Shown piece after piece: positions 9,836 through 18,986 of a stretch of 64,000 nucleotides of DNA. Position 1 is the first letter of the stretch, and each line of letters opens with the position of its first letter. The notes under the pieces were generated by a model, which made no database searches, was not told the DNA's origin, and worked only from the letters and a program-made list of their open reading frames with translations. The DNA is from Granulicella mallensis MP5ACTX8. Its GTDB lineage: Bacteria > Acidobacteriota > Terriglobia > Terriglobales > Acidobacteriaceae. The stretch spans positions 3,534,001-3,598,000 of the forward strand of contig NC_016631.1 in the NCBI RefSeq assembly GCF_000178955.2, given 5' to 3'. The position numbers were made by a program, and so were the translations under genes.

Positions 9836-10297
9836 TCAATCCACCTGATATTCGCCAGTAGCGAGATCCAGTACGGTGTCGAAGGCGATCTCCTCCGGCA
9901 AAGGCTTCATCTGCATGCGAGCGCCAATGTGGAAGCGCAGCTTCTTTTTCTGCAGGTCTCCGTCTTCAAGGCGCACCTGCACTTCTTGCAAACGTGGCTC
10001 AGAGTGCTCCACCATCTCGGCGATTCTCTGCTGCAGGCGCTTCTGATCATCGGTTGAAGCGAGACTAAGCGAGCCAAGATCCAACAACCCGTAATAAAGA
10101 ACCGTATTACGAGCAAGAGGATAGCCTTCAATACCTTCGATAGGAGGGCGACGCGTATTCAGCAGCCATTCAAGATTGCGTTTGATGCTGTCACGTAAAA
10201 ATCGAATGGATTGCGCGCGGGTCGTTGGCCAGTCTTCAGTCGTGCTCAACCGGTCAAGTACAGATTGCGTTACCAATAACTCAGGCGCTCGTGCCAT
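9836..10297 (-). CDS. tssE: T6SS baseplate subunit TssE (gp25-like)
   Basis: From ATG 10297 the protein has 153 residues with the gp25/lysozyme-like fold of phage baseplates: QSIRFLRDSIKRNLEWLLNTRR, then NTVLYYGLLDLGSLSLAS, and a C-terminal strand region (KLRFHIGARMQMKPLPEEIAFD). The start is preceded by AAAGGAGACGAAC, a good ribosome site; an upstream extension to 10414 overlaps tssA and lacks one. TssE nucleates sheath assembly within the wedge with TssF, TssG and TssK. The gene sits 14 bp after tssA and 4 bp before tssF. Confidence 0.93.
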   Translation of the reverse strand: MARAPELLVTQSVLDRLSTTEDWPTTRAQSIRFLRDSIKRNLEWLLNTRRPPIEGIEGYPLARNTVLYYGLLDLGSLSLASTDDQKRLQQRIAEMVEHSEPRLQEVQVRLEDGDLQKKKLRFHIGARMQMKPLPEEIAFDTVLDLATGEYQVD

Positions 10298-10311
10298 GTT
10301 CGTCTCCTTTC

Positions 10312-12210
10312 TTAGCTCTGTGCGGGTGGGGTAATGGCAAGCGCAACGCTCGGATCGATGGCGCACAGCCGCGCAAAGAGTGGGGCAGCGTCGAGCGTCA
10401 CCGCGGAAGCACACTGCAGCAGCAGCACATAAGGCTTTGCGACGATCCCGCGTGGCTCCCAGCTTTCAAGCTTGCGGTCTTCCACTTCGCGTATAAGCTC
10501 CTGCAACATCGGCACTGCAACAGCACTATTGCCGCTCTGCAGACACAGCTCTGCGATCTGCAGGTTGCGGCTGTATCGCAGACGCCCAATCGATTGATGC
10601 TCCGCATCGCGCGCTAACATCTGAATAGCACCCTGAACCTGCCCCCTGGCAGCAAGCTCCTGAGCCGTATGGAAGAGGTCTTCTGCCTCTGCCGCGCCGG
10701 AGGACTCGCCTTCAGATACCAGTGCGACCACAGGCATGGCTATCGCAACAGGAGCTGCTGCCGAATGCTCCTCCTCATGATTGCCGTGAGCTATAGGAGG
10801 AGCAATCTCTTCTGCAAGCCAACGCATCGTCTCTGCATTTGCAACCGGTGTATCGTCATTCAACGTCCATTCCCGCAGCTCTGGCAATTCACGCAGTATC
10901 TGCTGCATCGCGACGGCGATGGAAAGCTGTTGCGCCTCCCAACCCATGGCTCTGCAACTTGTCCAGAGGTAACGATAAAGATCAAGCCATCCGCGGCCAC
11001 AGGGAGTTCCAAGCGCTTCAAAGCTCTGGCGATGCAGTTCCAGCCAGTCCCCAGAACCAGCTACTCCTTTAAGGGCCTGCCTCAACTCCGAAGAGGGAGC
11101 TATCAGGTATTCCATCTGCCGACTTACGGAAATCCCACGCAACTCAGCGAGACGCATCGAGCTTCGTAGCAGAAATGGCAGAGGGCTGCTCGGATCCTGG
11201 CCACCCATATAAGTCACTGCAGACTCGATATGACCAAGAGCGTCGTCCCAACTTTCGCATGCCGATGTCTGCCTTTTTTCGGAGCGTAGTGGCTGTTTCG
11301 AAGCGGAGTGGGTGGGAGCCTGCGCAGACTGATCGTTTCCTTCGTCTAGGGAGGCCGTCAACGCGCTGGAAGCTTCACCATCAGAAGCATAGATTTCGCG
11401 TTCGATCTCTCCACCCGATGTATCTTCCGCCGGGTCGGGTTCCAGCCGACGCTTGTCACGCAGCAAGGAGCCGACGAGATTTTGTACCTCTTCGAGAGCC
11501 TCCCGCAGTTTGCGAAACGAAGGAGCCTCCTGCCCATAGCTCTCCTCGCAATAGACATCCAGTTCACGCAGCACTTCGATAGCGGAGACCAACGATCCAT
11601 CGAGAGCCACATAGAACGCCTTCGGCGTAGCGGCAATCGCTTCATCTACCTCTTCACTTGTGAGCTTTCCATCAGCGATCGCTTTGGCGCGGACTTCCCG
11701 CTGCTGCTCGCTATTGTTCGCGTCTTCTTCCCTGCCGACAACACGTGCGGCTTTATACTCGAAAAAATTAATGGGCTCCAATGTAAGCCCGGCACCATAG
11801 ACAAGCGCAGCATAGCGATTTGCGGCCCACTGCAAAGGGACAACGCGCAGGCCCGGATCGCCTTCATCAATCTCCGGGTATAACGTCTCCCAAAAGTTCT
11901 GCTGTAAATCAAGACAAAGCTGCAATATAGATGTCAGCGGAGAGATGCCCTCCTGCTTGAGGAGAGCTTCTCCCAGCCAGACAGCAAGGTGCAGGTCCTT
12001 ACTCCGATTTGCCAACGCCTCGCCGGCTAACTTCGCAACAACCTTAAAGTCAGCACGTTTGCTCTGCCGCTCCCAGGCACCCGTCGGAAGAGAGTCGTCA
12101 TCCTCCGTACGAGCCTCTTTGATCTGGTCATAGACCCGGTCATAGCGGAGGCTTGCGCCTGCTGGATTATCCCCGGCAATAGGTGTCAGTAGATCGTCAC
12201 GCAGTGGCAT
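10312..12210 (-). CDS. tssA: T6SS cap/assembly protein TssA (ImpA family)
   Basis: This 632-residue protein carries the ImpA N-terminal domain (PIAGDNPAGASLRYDRVYDQ; DFKVVAKLAGEALANRSKD; LHLAVWLGEALLKQEG). A long variable low-complexity centre (about residues 270-310) and a helical C-terminal half follow, ending in a region resembling repeats (DLFHTAQELAARGQVQGAIQML). TssA directs tail polymerisation. The size and the distinct C-terminal half suggest a long TssA class, but I cannot assign the class without alignment. Its start codon overlaps the tagJ stop by one base (TAATG), indicating translational coupling. Confidence 0.92.
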   Translation of the reverse strand: MPLRDDLLTPIAGDNPAGASLRYDRVYDQIKEARTEDDDSLPTGAWERQSKRADFKVVAKLAGEALANRSKDLHLAVWLGEALLKQEGISPLTSILQLCLDLQQNFWETLYPEIDEGDPGLRVVPLQWAANRYAALVYGAGLTLEPINFFEYKAARVVGREEDANNSEQQREVRAKAIADGKLTSEEVDEAIAATPKAFYVALDGSLVSAIEVLRELDVYCEESYGQEAPSFRKLREALEEVQNLVGSLLRDKRRLEPDPAEDTSGGEIEREIYASDGEASSALTASLDEGNDQSAQAPTHSASKQPLRSEKRQTSACESWDDALGHIESAVTYMGGQDPSSPLPFLLRSSMRLAELRGISVSRQMEYLIAPSSELRQALKGVAGSGDWLELHRQSFEALGTPCGRGWLDLYRYLWTSCRAMGWEAQQLSIAVAMQQILRELPELREWTLNDDTPVANAETMRWLAEEIAPPIAHGNHEEEHSAAAPVAIAMPVVALVSEGESSGAAEAEDLFHTAQELAARGQVQGAIQMLARDAEHQSIGRLRYSRNLQIAELCLQSGNSAVAVPMLQELIREVEDRKLESWEPRGIVAKPYVLLLQCASAVTLDAAPLFARLCAIDPSVALAITPPAQS

Positions 12211-12941
12211 TATCTTTCCTCTGCCGTAAGCGATGAATTACGGGTAAAAGTGAGCTCGCGCACGGAGAGTAAGGAGTGGGCTTCACCATCGACAAGAAAG
12301 CTCTTCTGCCCCAGAGGAAGCTCGTCCTCTTCGTTGCCTGTGTTCTGCCATACCGTTGTGCGCCCCAGACGCACCAGATCATCAGGAAAGGTTGAGCTGC
12401 CCGGAGAGAGCACGGGAAGCAGGACTTCTCCAAGATCCTGCAAACGAAAATCTGGAGTTGTCGTGAGGATAGCCGTAGCCCAGAGCAGATCCCGCAGGCG
12501 CTTAGGCGGCGCGATCTCTACCCGCTGGATATATCGAAAAGGAATGAGGGTATAGCTGCCAGCGATAAAGGCCTCAAGGTGAGTTCCAAACCGCGAGTCC
12601 TCATCCTCAAAAGAGCTAAAGGCCGTCCCGTTCAACGAACCTGAGACCGGACCAGAATCAGAATCTCTGGCTGGAAGCTGCCCACTAAGCAGGAGTTCTT
12701 CCCGAGTGCGTTGTGCATGTAGCGCAGCACGGTACAACAGCGCGCCGGCAAAGGCATCCTGATTTGCATCAGCAAGAATATCGAGTTGTTTCTCCGCACG
12801 ATCATAAGCACCCGCGAAGCAAAGTAGTTCGAAGAGAAAAGTGCGCAGCCTGGTGTCACCAGGCTGCGTACGAAGCTCAACACCAAGGGTCTCAATGGCC
12901 GGGCCCAATTGCCCGGCCTTGTAAAGTGAAAGTGCATCCAT
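12210..12941 (-). CDS. tagJ: T6SS accessory protein TagJ (ImpE/SciE family)
   Basis: At 243 residues it matches the ImpE/SciE family: an N-terminal TPR-like helical half (LYKAGQLGPAIETLGVELRT, PGDTRLRTFLFELLCFAGAY, DRAEKQLDILADANQDA) and a C-terminal half with WATAILTTTPDF and VLLPVLSPGSS. In other bacteria TagJ binds ClpV and TssB and modulates sheath recycling; it is present only in some T6SSs. It is tightly coupled to tssA downstream (1-bp overlap) and follows hcp by 13 bp. Confidence 0.9.
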   Translation of the reverse strand: MDALSLYKAGQLGPAIETLGVELRTQPGDTRLRTFLFELLCFAGAYDRAEKQLDILADANQDAFAGALLYRAALHAQRTREELLLSGQLPARDSDSGPVSGSLNGTAFSSFEDEDSRFGTHLEAFIAGSYTLIPFRYIQRVEIAPPKRLRDLLWATAILTTTPDFRLQDLGEVLLPVLSPGSSTFPDDLVRLGRTTVWQNTGNEEDELPLGQKSFLVDGEAHSLLSVRELTFTRNSSLTAEER

Positions 12942-12954
12942 AAGTGCTCTATAC

Positions 12955-13446
12955 CTAGCTGCTTACCTGTGTCGTACGCGAATAAGAAACAGAACCCGTC
13001 GAGGTGAGAGTGCCTGTCGCCGACTGCATGTAGTACGTGATGGTGATTTGGTTATAGGACAGGGAGATGCCCAAATTGGGCATGGAAGACTGGCCACTGA
13101 ACTGCGTGCTGGACACATAAGCCTCTGTCAACGCGAGAGTAAAGTAAGTTCCAGGAGAAGAGCCGGCCGTCTTCAATCCGGTCAGCGTAGCCGTAGCGAA
13201 GTGGGTACCCTTTGTCATTCCCTGAAAAAGCAGTGGGCCGCCCTTATCCATCACCAGATCGAGATTGAGATCGCCGCAGATTACCTTCCCCGACGACGAA
13301 CCCGAGGTTGCATCCACGCTGCTCACGGAGTTGCCGCCGAAGCTGAAACTATTCACCTTGATCTGGTTGGTAGCACCCGAGGTCTGGGACTCACCCTGGC
13401 AACCTGGAATATTGAGGTAGTAATCAAGTTCGCCTGCATATGGCAT
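12955..13446 (-). CDS. hcp: T6SS inner-tube protein Hcp (TssD)
   Basis: The 163-residue Hcp forms hexameric rings that stack into the secreted tube. The family opening is visible (GELDYYLNIPGCQGESQTSG, with KVNSFSFGG), as are the middle strands (KVICGDLNLDLVMDKGGPLL) and the C-terminal strand IGISLSYNQITITYYMQS-like segment. A strong AGGAG site lies 7 nt before the ATG. It sits 61 bp after tssC, the usual place for high expression of the tube protein. No effector extension is present. Confidence 0.95.
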   Translation of the reverse strand: MPYAGELDYYLNIPGCQGESQTSGATNQIKVNSFSFGGNSVSSVDATSGSSSGKVICGDLNLDLVMDKGGPLLFQGMTKGTHFATATLTGLKTAGSSPGTYFTLALTEAYVSSTQFSGQSSMPNLGISLSYNQITITYYMQSATGTLTSTGSVSYSRTTQVSS

Positions 13447-13507
13447 AGAAATTCTCCTAATCTATTTGTTCTATTGGGAAGGGTTGTAGAGAAGTACTGC
13501 GCGAGGT

Positions 13508-15010
13508 TTAGCTGCGCGCAGACTCAGGAAGATCCGCAACAAGGCGGAGGGAGATGGTGAGTTCATCCAACTGGAAGTGCGGCTTGAGGAAAGCAACCGC
13601 ACGGTAGGCACCAGGCTTGCCGGGAACCTCTGACACCTGAATCGAAGCTTCACGGAGTGGCAACTTCGCTTTGGCAGCGTGGGTCGCAACATCGTTCGAC
13701 AAGACATAATGCGAAATCCATTGGTTCAGGAATATCTCGCATTCGTCACGCGACATGAAGCTGCCAAGCTTATCGCGCATAATCGCTTTAAGATAGTGCG
13801 CAAATCTCGACATCGCGAGAATGTATGGGAGCTGAGCGGAGAGCCGAGCATTCGCATTCGCCGCATCTTTGTCGTAGAGCTTCGGCTTGTTGCCGGACTG
13901 AACACTGAAAAAGGCCGCGTAGTCTGTGCCCTTGCAGTGCACCAACGGGATAAAGCCCTGATCGGCGAGTTCTTTTTCGCGACGGTCTGTAACCGCAATC
14001 TCCGTGGGGCACTTGAGTGCGACATCACCCTCATCGGTACGGAAGGTGTGTGCCGGAAGTCCTTCCACAAGGCCGCCACCCTCAACACCGCGGATCGCAG
14101 CGCACCAGCCATACCTTGCGAATGCGTTTGTGAGACGCGCACCCAAAGCATAGGCTGCATTGCCCCACAGATACTTGGAGTGATCCGTACCATCGACTGC
14201 TTCTTCGTAGTCGAAGTCGTCGACAGCTTTCGTCTCTTTTCCATAGGGCAGACGCATCAGAACGTGAGGCAGCGTCAACCCTACATAGCGCGAGTCCTCA
14301 GACTGGCGGAAGCTCTTCCACTTGGCATACTCGGTCGTATCGAAGATCTTTCCGATGTCGCGCGGGCTTCCAAGCTGGGTAAAGTCCTCGAGGTTAAGCA
14401 GATTAGCCGAGGCAGCAGAAAGGAACGGAGCATGAGCGGCTGAGGCCACCTGCGCCACTCGTTCCAGCAGCTCGATATCTTCGGGTCCACGTCCGAACTC
14501 GTAGTCACCGATCAGTGCAGCAAAAGGTGCACCACCGAAGACTCCGAACTCTTCTTCATAGACCTTCTTGAACAGGGAGCTTTGATCGAACTCCGAAGCT
14601 CTCTGCAGATCCTTGAGCAGCTCCCGCTTGGAAACATTGAGAACCTTGATCTTCAGCATGGAGTTGGTTTCGCTCTGGTCCATGAGGTACCGGATCCCGC
14701 GCCACGTTCCTTCAAGCTTCTGAAAAGACGGGTGGTGAAGAATTTCATTCAACTGCAGCGAGATCAACTGGTCGATCTGCGCAATGCGCGTCTGAATAGT
14801 AGCTTCAGCATCCCGGCTCACGGTCATGTGGCCTTCGAGTACCTGGGCCACAAATTCCTTGATCATGTCGCGGCCACGTTCCTGGCTCGCAGCATCCTTG
14901 CTGAAGCGTCCTTCGGCAACAATCTGATCAAGAAGAGATACGTCCTGTGCTTCGCCGTTCGCAGCGACCGTAGAGGTCGCTGCTGCAACTGATGTCTTGG
15001 TTGTGCTCAA
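13508..15010 (-). CDS. tssC: T6SS contractile sheath large subunit TssC
   Basis: TssC (500 residues, VipB/ImpD family) pairs with TssB in the contractile sheath. Diagnostic blocks include ILHHPSFQKLEGTWRGIRYL, GVFGGAPFAALIGDYEFG and the C-terminal LPLREASIQVSEVPGKPG and AVAFLKPHFQLDELTISLRL. The start codon is TTG overlapping the tssB stop (TTGA), preceded by GGAGG inside the tssB 3' end, so translation is coupled and gives matched amounts of the two sheath proteins. Confidence 0.97.
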   Translation of the reverse strand: MSTTKTSVAAATSTVAANGEAQDVSLLDQIVAEGRFSKDAASQERGRDMIKEFVAQVLEGHMTVSRDAEATIQTRIAQIDQLISLQLNEILHHPSFQKLEGTWRGIRYLMDQSETNSMLKIKVLNVSKRELLKDLQRASEFDQSSLFKKVYEEEFGVFGGAPFAALIGDYEFGRGPEDIELLERVAQVASAAHAPFLSAASANLLNLEDFTQLGSPRDIGKIFDTTEYAKWKSFRQSEDSRYVGLTLPHVLMRLPYGKETKAVDDFDYEEAVDGTDHSKYLWGNAAYALGARLTNAFARYGWCAAIRGVEGGGLVEGLPAHTFRTDEGDVALKCPTEIAVTDRREKELADQGFIPLVHCKGTDYAAFFSVQSGNKPKLYDKDAANANARLSAQLPYILAMSRFAHYLKAIMRDKLGSFMSRDECEIFLNQWISHYVLSNDVATHAAKAKLPLREASIQVSEVPGKPGAYRAVAFLKPHFQLDELTISLRLVADLPESARS

Positions 15011-15522
15011 TTCGCACCTCCACTGGTGACTTCTTTACGCAGCTTGTCGCGCGTTTCCGTATTGGAGACCGCAGCCAGCAGCATCTCATCCAGCTTGTCG
15101 TTGCCCTGGAGGGTGCCGCGAAGATCCGAGAGACGCGTGCGCAGCTCGAGCAGCTCGCGCAGCGGTCCAACCTGCCGCGCAACATTTACCGGCTCAAAAT
15201 CTTCGAGCGACTCGAAGGTCAGATCGACTTTGATCTGCGCTCCGTCACCCATATCGCTCAGCTTATTGGCGACAGAATAGGCCAGGTGCGGCTCCATACC
15301 CTTGAGCACGGTATCGAAGTTGTCGGGGTTGATCTCGACAAACTTGCGTTCCTTGAGAGCCTCGAGCGGGGTCTTCGGCTGACCGGTCAGGTCTCCGAGC
15401 ACACCCATCACGAACGGCAGCTCCTTCAATTCGATCGCATCACCCACCTCGACGTCGTAGGTAATCTGAACGCGCGGCGAACGTACGCGATCAAGCTTAT
15501 GCTGTGTACTTTCTCTTGCCAT
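15007..15522 (-). CDS. tssB: T6SS contractile sheath small subunit TssB
   Basis: TssB (171 residues, VipA/ImpC-small family) is recognised from SPRVQITYDVEVGDAIELKE, LPFVMGVLGDLTG, and FVEINPDNFDTVLKGMEPHL. It is the first gene of the minus-strand T6SS arm, with GAGGTGCCGCT before its ATG. The upstream 0.5 kb separates it from the divergent tssK1, so the main promoter of the left arm is expected there. The N-terminal helix recognised by ClpV in other systems cannot be judged by eye. Confidence 0.96.
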   Translation of the reverse strand: MARESTQHKLDRVRSPRVQITYDVEVGDAIELKELPFVMGVLGDLTGQPKTPLEALKERKFVEINPDNFDTVLKGMEPHLAYSVANKLSDMGDGAQIKVDLTFESLEDFEPVNVARQVGPLRELLELRTRLSDLRGTLQGNDKLDEMLLAAVSNTETRDKLRKEVTSGGAN

Positions 15523-16019
15523 AGCGGCACCTCATGAAATCTGGTTGACTGCGCATTACAACTGCACGGAGGAATTACGGAACGAGTTCAAGCCTCACCC
15601 GAACAGTAACGATTGGCATCTGGACGAAAATATGACCATCGCCGATGTCGAGTAGCTGATTCCTTTGAACTTTGCTCCTTTACATCACGTACCTGCATGT
15701 CTAAACCCGCCCCGTCGCGGTTTATTCCCACTCATGCGATTTATTTTGGGTGTCGCCCTCAAAAAAATCGCGATGAGGTTTTCATGCTGCCCGGGCTTAC
15801 AAGAAAATCAATTTGAGATTTATGATTCACGCATGGCACTGTTGCCCTGCCCCCCTTCTTCGGGGATAATCGTAACCAGCTTTGCAGGTCTGACATCGCA
15901 GGCAGCTACCAGACGCTCCAGAAGCAAAGCAAAACCCGACATGACGCCGCTCAGTAGTTGTGCTTATTCTGCAAATGCACATGGGGCCCTGTTCAAACGC
16001 GCGCAAGGAGCGCTTCACA
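15523..16019. promoter_or_regulatory. Divergent intergenic region between tssB and tssK1
   Basis: About 500 bp without a credible gene separate the two T6SS arms, so both promoters should lie here. I see an AT-richer stretch at about 15760-15835 but no convincing -35/-10 pair. A TGGCAC...TTGC match near 15833 has the wrong spacing for a sigma-54 site. Confidence 0.4.
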
Positions 16020-17369
16020 ATGTCTAAAATGCTTCCTGTTGTGTGGACAAAGGGCGTATTTCTATCTCCACAGCACCTTCAGGCACAAGATCGGTTTTTC
16101 CAGGACCTGCTGAGTTTTCGCGTCGACTCGCTCACATTCCGCAGTTGGGGTTTCATGGAGCTTGCCATCGACGGTGGCAGCGTAGCAGGTGGCAGCCTCG
16201 AGATTACCTTCTGCAGTGGTCTCTTCCCCGACCATCTCGCCTTCGACACAAATCACGGCAGTCCTTTGCCACGCGCCCGTTCTCTCGAAGAGTGTTTTCC
16301 AGAAGGCCGGCAGCGGTGCGCCTTCTTTCTGGCCATTCCGCAACATCGCGAAGGCGGTCTGAACATTGGATCGGAACGCGGAGGGCTGAGCACTCGCTTC
16401 TTTTCTGAGTTGCAACTGCTTCGTGACGAGACCGGACAGACGGCCAGCGAACGTCCCGTGGCGCTGGCTCGCAACAACCTCGCCATCCTTGCTGAAGGCG
16501 AGACGATGGAAGGCTCGGTACTTCTGCCGCTCGCGCTTGTAGAGCGGACGGAAGCGGGTCTCTATCAACTGAGCTCTACGTTCGTTCCGCCTCTGCTCGA
16601 TGTCCACGCCAGCAGCTATCTGCTCGGCATTCTGCGCGGCCTGGTGGAGTTACTCGTCGCACGCAGCAGCCAACTTGCAGGGGTGCGCCGGCAACGCAAT
16701 GAAAGTCTTGCCGACTTTAGCGCATCGGATATCGCAAACTTTTGGCTTTTGTACACCCTCAACACGGAGTTGCCTGGCCTGCGGCATCTGTTGGGCGCAA
16801 CCAGGGTGCATCCTGAGACGCTGTTTACAGCGATGCTGCGACTCGCCGGATCTCTTACGACCTTTTCAACCACAGTAGAAGCACGCGATCTCCCGCGCTA
16901 CGATCATGAGAATCTCGGAGCTTGCTTCTCGGTGCTCGATGCCTTGCTGCGTGAGTTGCTCGACACGGTTGTTCCCAGCAACTTCATCGCACTGCCACTG
17001 AAGCTGGTGCATCCAACGGTGTACGCGGCCGTGATCGACAAGGATGAATATCTTCGTTCTGCGCGGTTCTATCTCGCCGTATCTTCCACAATAAGGCGGG
17101 GAGAACTGATCTCACGCTTCCCTATGCTCTCAAAGGTAGGCTCAGGCACCCAGATTGAGGACCTGATTCGGCAGGCGCTTCCTGGTCTTCGGCTCGTCCA
17201 TGTGCCTGTTCCACCCCGCGCCATTCCTGTACGCCTCGATTACCAGTATTTCTCCATCGAAGCGAGCGGACTGATGTGGGAATCGGTTACACGTGCACGC
17301 AACATTGCCGTGTATGCTCCAGGCGAACTTGGCGATCCCCAGATGGAGTTGATCATACTGCCGCAGTAA
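16020..17369 (+). CDS. tssK: T6SS baseplate connector TssK, copy 1
   Basis: From ATG 16020 (AAGGAG site 9 nt upstream) the protein has 449 residues and the TssK (ImpJ/VasE) hallmarks: VVWTKGVFLSPQHLQAQDRF at the start, a central DLPRYDHENLGACFSVLDALL, and the C-terminal LPGLRLVHVPVPPRAIPVRL and YQYFSIEASGLMWE. TssK links the baseplate to the TssL/TssM membrane complex. A second paralogue lies at 18987-20360; both keep all landmark blocks, so neither looks decayed. A bidirectional hairpin follows the stop. Confidence 0.95.
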   Translation: MSKMLPVVWTKGVFLSPQHLQAQDRFFQDLLSFRVDSLTFRSWGFMELAIDGGSVAGGSLEITFCSGLFPDHLAFDTNHGSPLPRARSLEECFPEGRQRCAFFLAIPQHREGGLNIGSERGGLSTRFFSELQLLRDETGQTASERPVALARNNLAILAEGETMEGSVLLPLALVERTEAGLYQLSSTFVPPLLDVHASSYLLGILRGLVELLVARSSQLAGVRRQRNESLADFSASDIANFWLLYTLNTELPGLRHLLGATRVHPETLFTAMLRLAGSLTTFSTTVEARDLPRYDHENLGACFSVLDALLRELLDTVVPSNFIALPLKLVHPTVYAAVIDKDEYLRSARFYLAVSSTIRRGELISRFPMLSKVGSGTQIEDLIRQALPGLRLVHVPVPPRAIPVRLDYQYFSIEASGLMWESVTRARNIAVYAPGELGDPQMELIILPQ

Positions 17370-17384
17370 GATCCTGCACCTGCG

Positions 17385-17416
17385 CCAGCACCACTGGATC
17401 AACTCAGTGGTGCTGG
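17385..17416. terminator. Bidirectional hairpin between tssK1 and the repeat-protein gene
   Basis: Perfect 12-bp stem CCAGCACCACTG / CAGTGGTGCTGG with an 8-nt loop between two convergent genes. Its right arm overlaps the last codons of the minus-strand gene (stop at 17404). There is no clear U-tract on either side. Confidence 0.6.
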
Positions 17417-18681
17417 TGCAGGAGAAACAGCGATACCAACACGGTAAGCAACACCAACAGTACACCGTTCATCACAAGCAGCCAGGGCGCGAGCCTCTCC
17501 AGCAAAGTACGAGCAGCAATTGCAGGAAGCGCGGCAGGAGTCATATGCGGCGCAACCTGGAGAACATTCACCGCCGCGCCTGCTGCGGCGTTATTTTGTT
17601 GTGGCGGCGTTGCAGGTGAAGCTGATGGTTGTGAAGGAGCAGCCTCACTGTTCGATCTGGCAGCCGCACTCTTCATGACGCGTGTAAAGTCGCTGGAAGC
17701 TTCCGAAGTGGGATTATTGTCTGCGACGTTGCGCTCAGAAGAAGGAGCCAGTGCAGGCAAGGAAGGGGTGGGTGTGGGGTTACCTCCCGGCCTGGGCTCC
17801 GGGGGGCGCTGGAGACTCTGAAGCAACTGCGTGAATTCGCCCGGTCGCGGAGCAGTATCCGGCGCAGAGGAAGAGGCAAACGAGGCAGAAGACTGAGCAA
17901 AGGAGCGATCCCCAAAAGCACGCGTTTCATCCGAACGGCGCGCAGGCGATGCGAAAGATGACTTCGCCGCATCGACGGGAGCATTACTTGAGTTAGAGCC
18001 CCTATCACTCCCAAGGGAGTTGAGCAATTCGGTGAATCCACCGCTTGCAGGCTGGCTGCGTACAGGATCGGAAAAAGCCGAAAAGGGCTGGGGTTGGTAC
18101 GTCTCGGCAGGCACAGGTGTACCCTTAGCGAGAGGCTCTGTTGCCGGAGATAACCTGGAAGATCTGCCCGAATCGACCGAGGATGTCTTGGCCGGTTCAA
18201 GTGTCTGAAAAAACTGAGTAAAACTATCTCCTCCAGAAGAAGTCGAAGGAGCAGGCGGGTTTGCAGCAGGCAGTTCGCTAAGGATGGCAGGTTGCGCCGT
18301 GCGTGGTGTGGGTAGCTTCGTGAAGATACGAGTGAAATCCCCCGGAGCTTCGTTGCGCGGCTCCTGTTGCGTAGGAGGTATTGCCGGAACCTCGCGGCTT
18401 TTGCTCTCAGAAGCGTTCATGCCGGGGACTGCAGGTGGCTGGCTTTCCTGTTTCCCTGCATCAGGTTGTACCGCCGCAGCAGGATTCGACTCGGCACTAT
18501 CCTTCACAAGAGAAAAAAGCCGGGTCACGCTGCCTTCAGCCTCAGGTCGCGAGCTCCGGATGTCGAGCTGCCCTAATAGCTGCTCGAAAGAGGCTTCTTC
18601 TTTCAAAGGATTAGTACCTTTGGAAAAACCTGCTCTGCTCTGCTCAGAATTGTCTTTGAAATCTTCTTTTTGATCGCCCAC
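17404..18681 (-). CDS. Tail-anchored disordered protein with seven F-T-x-h-h motifs
   Basis: I do not recognise a described family. The 425-residue protein is rich in Pro, Ser, Ala and Gln and looks disordered. Against this background a nine-residue motif recurs seven times: SFEQLLGQL (31-39), SVTRLFSLV (51-59), DFTRIFTKL (115-123), SFTQFFQTL (153-161), GFTELLNSL (215-223), EFTQLLQSL (282-290) and DFTRVMKSA (331-339). Residues 399-421 form one strongly hydrophobic helix followed only by LHQHH, so it is probably a C-tail-anchored inner-membrane protein with a cytoplasmic N-terminal region. The start is GTG with GGAG 9 nt upstream. It lies on the minus strand between two tssK paralogues, so it is probably T6SS-associated; a multivalent docking or scaffold role is my inference. 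Confidence 0.75.
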   Translation of the reverse strand: MGDQKEDFKDNSEQSRAGFSKGTNPLKEEASFEQLLGQLDIRSSRPEAEGSVTRLFSLVKDSAESNPAAAVQPDAGKQESQPPAVPGMNASESKSREVPAIPPTQQEPRNEAPGDFTRIFTKLPTPRTAQPAILSELPAANPPAPSTSSGGDSFTQFFQTLEPAKTSSVDSGRSSRLSPATEPLAKGTPVPAETYQPQPFSAFSDPVRSQPASGGFTELLNSLGSDRGSNSSNAPVDAAKSSFASPARRSDETRAFGDRSFAQSSASFASSSAPDTAPRPGEFTQLLQSLQRPPEPRPGGNPTPTPSLPALAPSSERNVADNNPTSEASSDFTRVMKSAAARSNSEAAPSQPSASPATPPQQNNAAAGAAVNVLQVAPHMTPAALPAIAARTLLERLAPWLLVMNGVLLVLLTVLVSLFLLHQHH

Positions 18682-18986
18682 GCTTACCTACTCCACTAAG
18701 TGCTCCTGCAGAAAAATCATACTCTCCACTGCGTTTGGAGACACCCAAAGCCAAAGATAGTTGCGCGTTTATTACAACGCGTTTGCTATAAGTCTGCCAC
18801 AAAATATAGCTCATAAATTGAGCCATATTTTTGCGGTTAGATTTCTACGTAACTGCAAACGCGGTAAAGTAGGTGTGGTATGAAGCGAAGGACAGCAAAA
18901 TCGAATTGGCATAGTGGCGCATCTAAGGTCATCAAGCAGCACGTCATCAACTCCACACATGGGAAGAGCAGGAGAACCGCCTGACT
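18682..18986. promoter_or_regulatory. AT-rich divergent promoter region
   Basis: This region of about 300 bp separates the divergent repeat-protein gene and tssK2. It is notably AT-rich (about 18755-18850) compared with its surroundings and contains a short inverted repeat, GCTCA and TGAGC around TAAAT, near 18810-18825. I found no convincing -35/-10 pair with normal spacing. No gene is supported here. Confidence 0.4.

Noticed and set aside
15833..15850. Possible sigma-54 promoter before tssK1
   Set aside because: TGGCAC and TTGC are only 2 nt apart instead of the needed 5, so the match is not functional by consensus.
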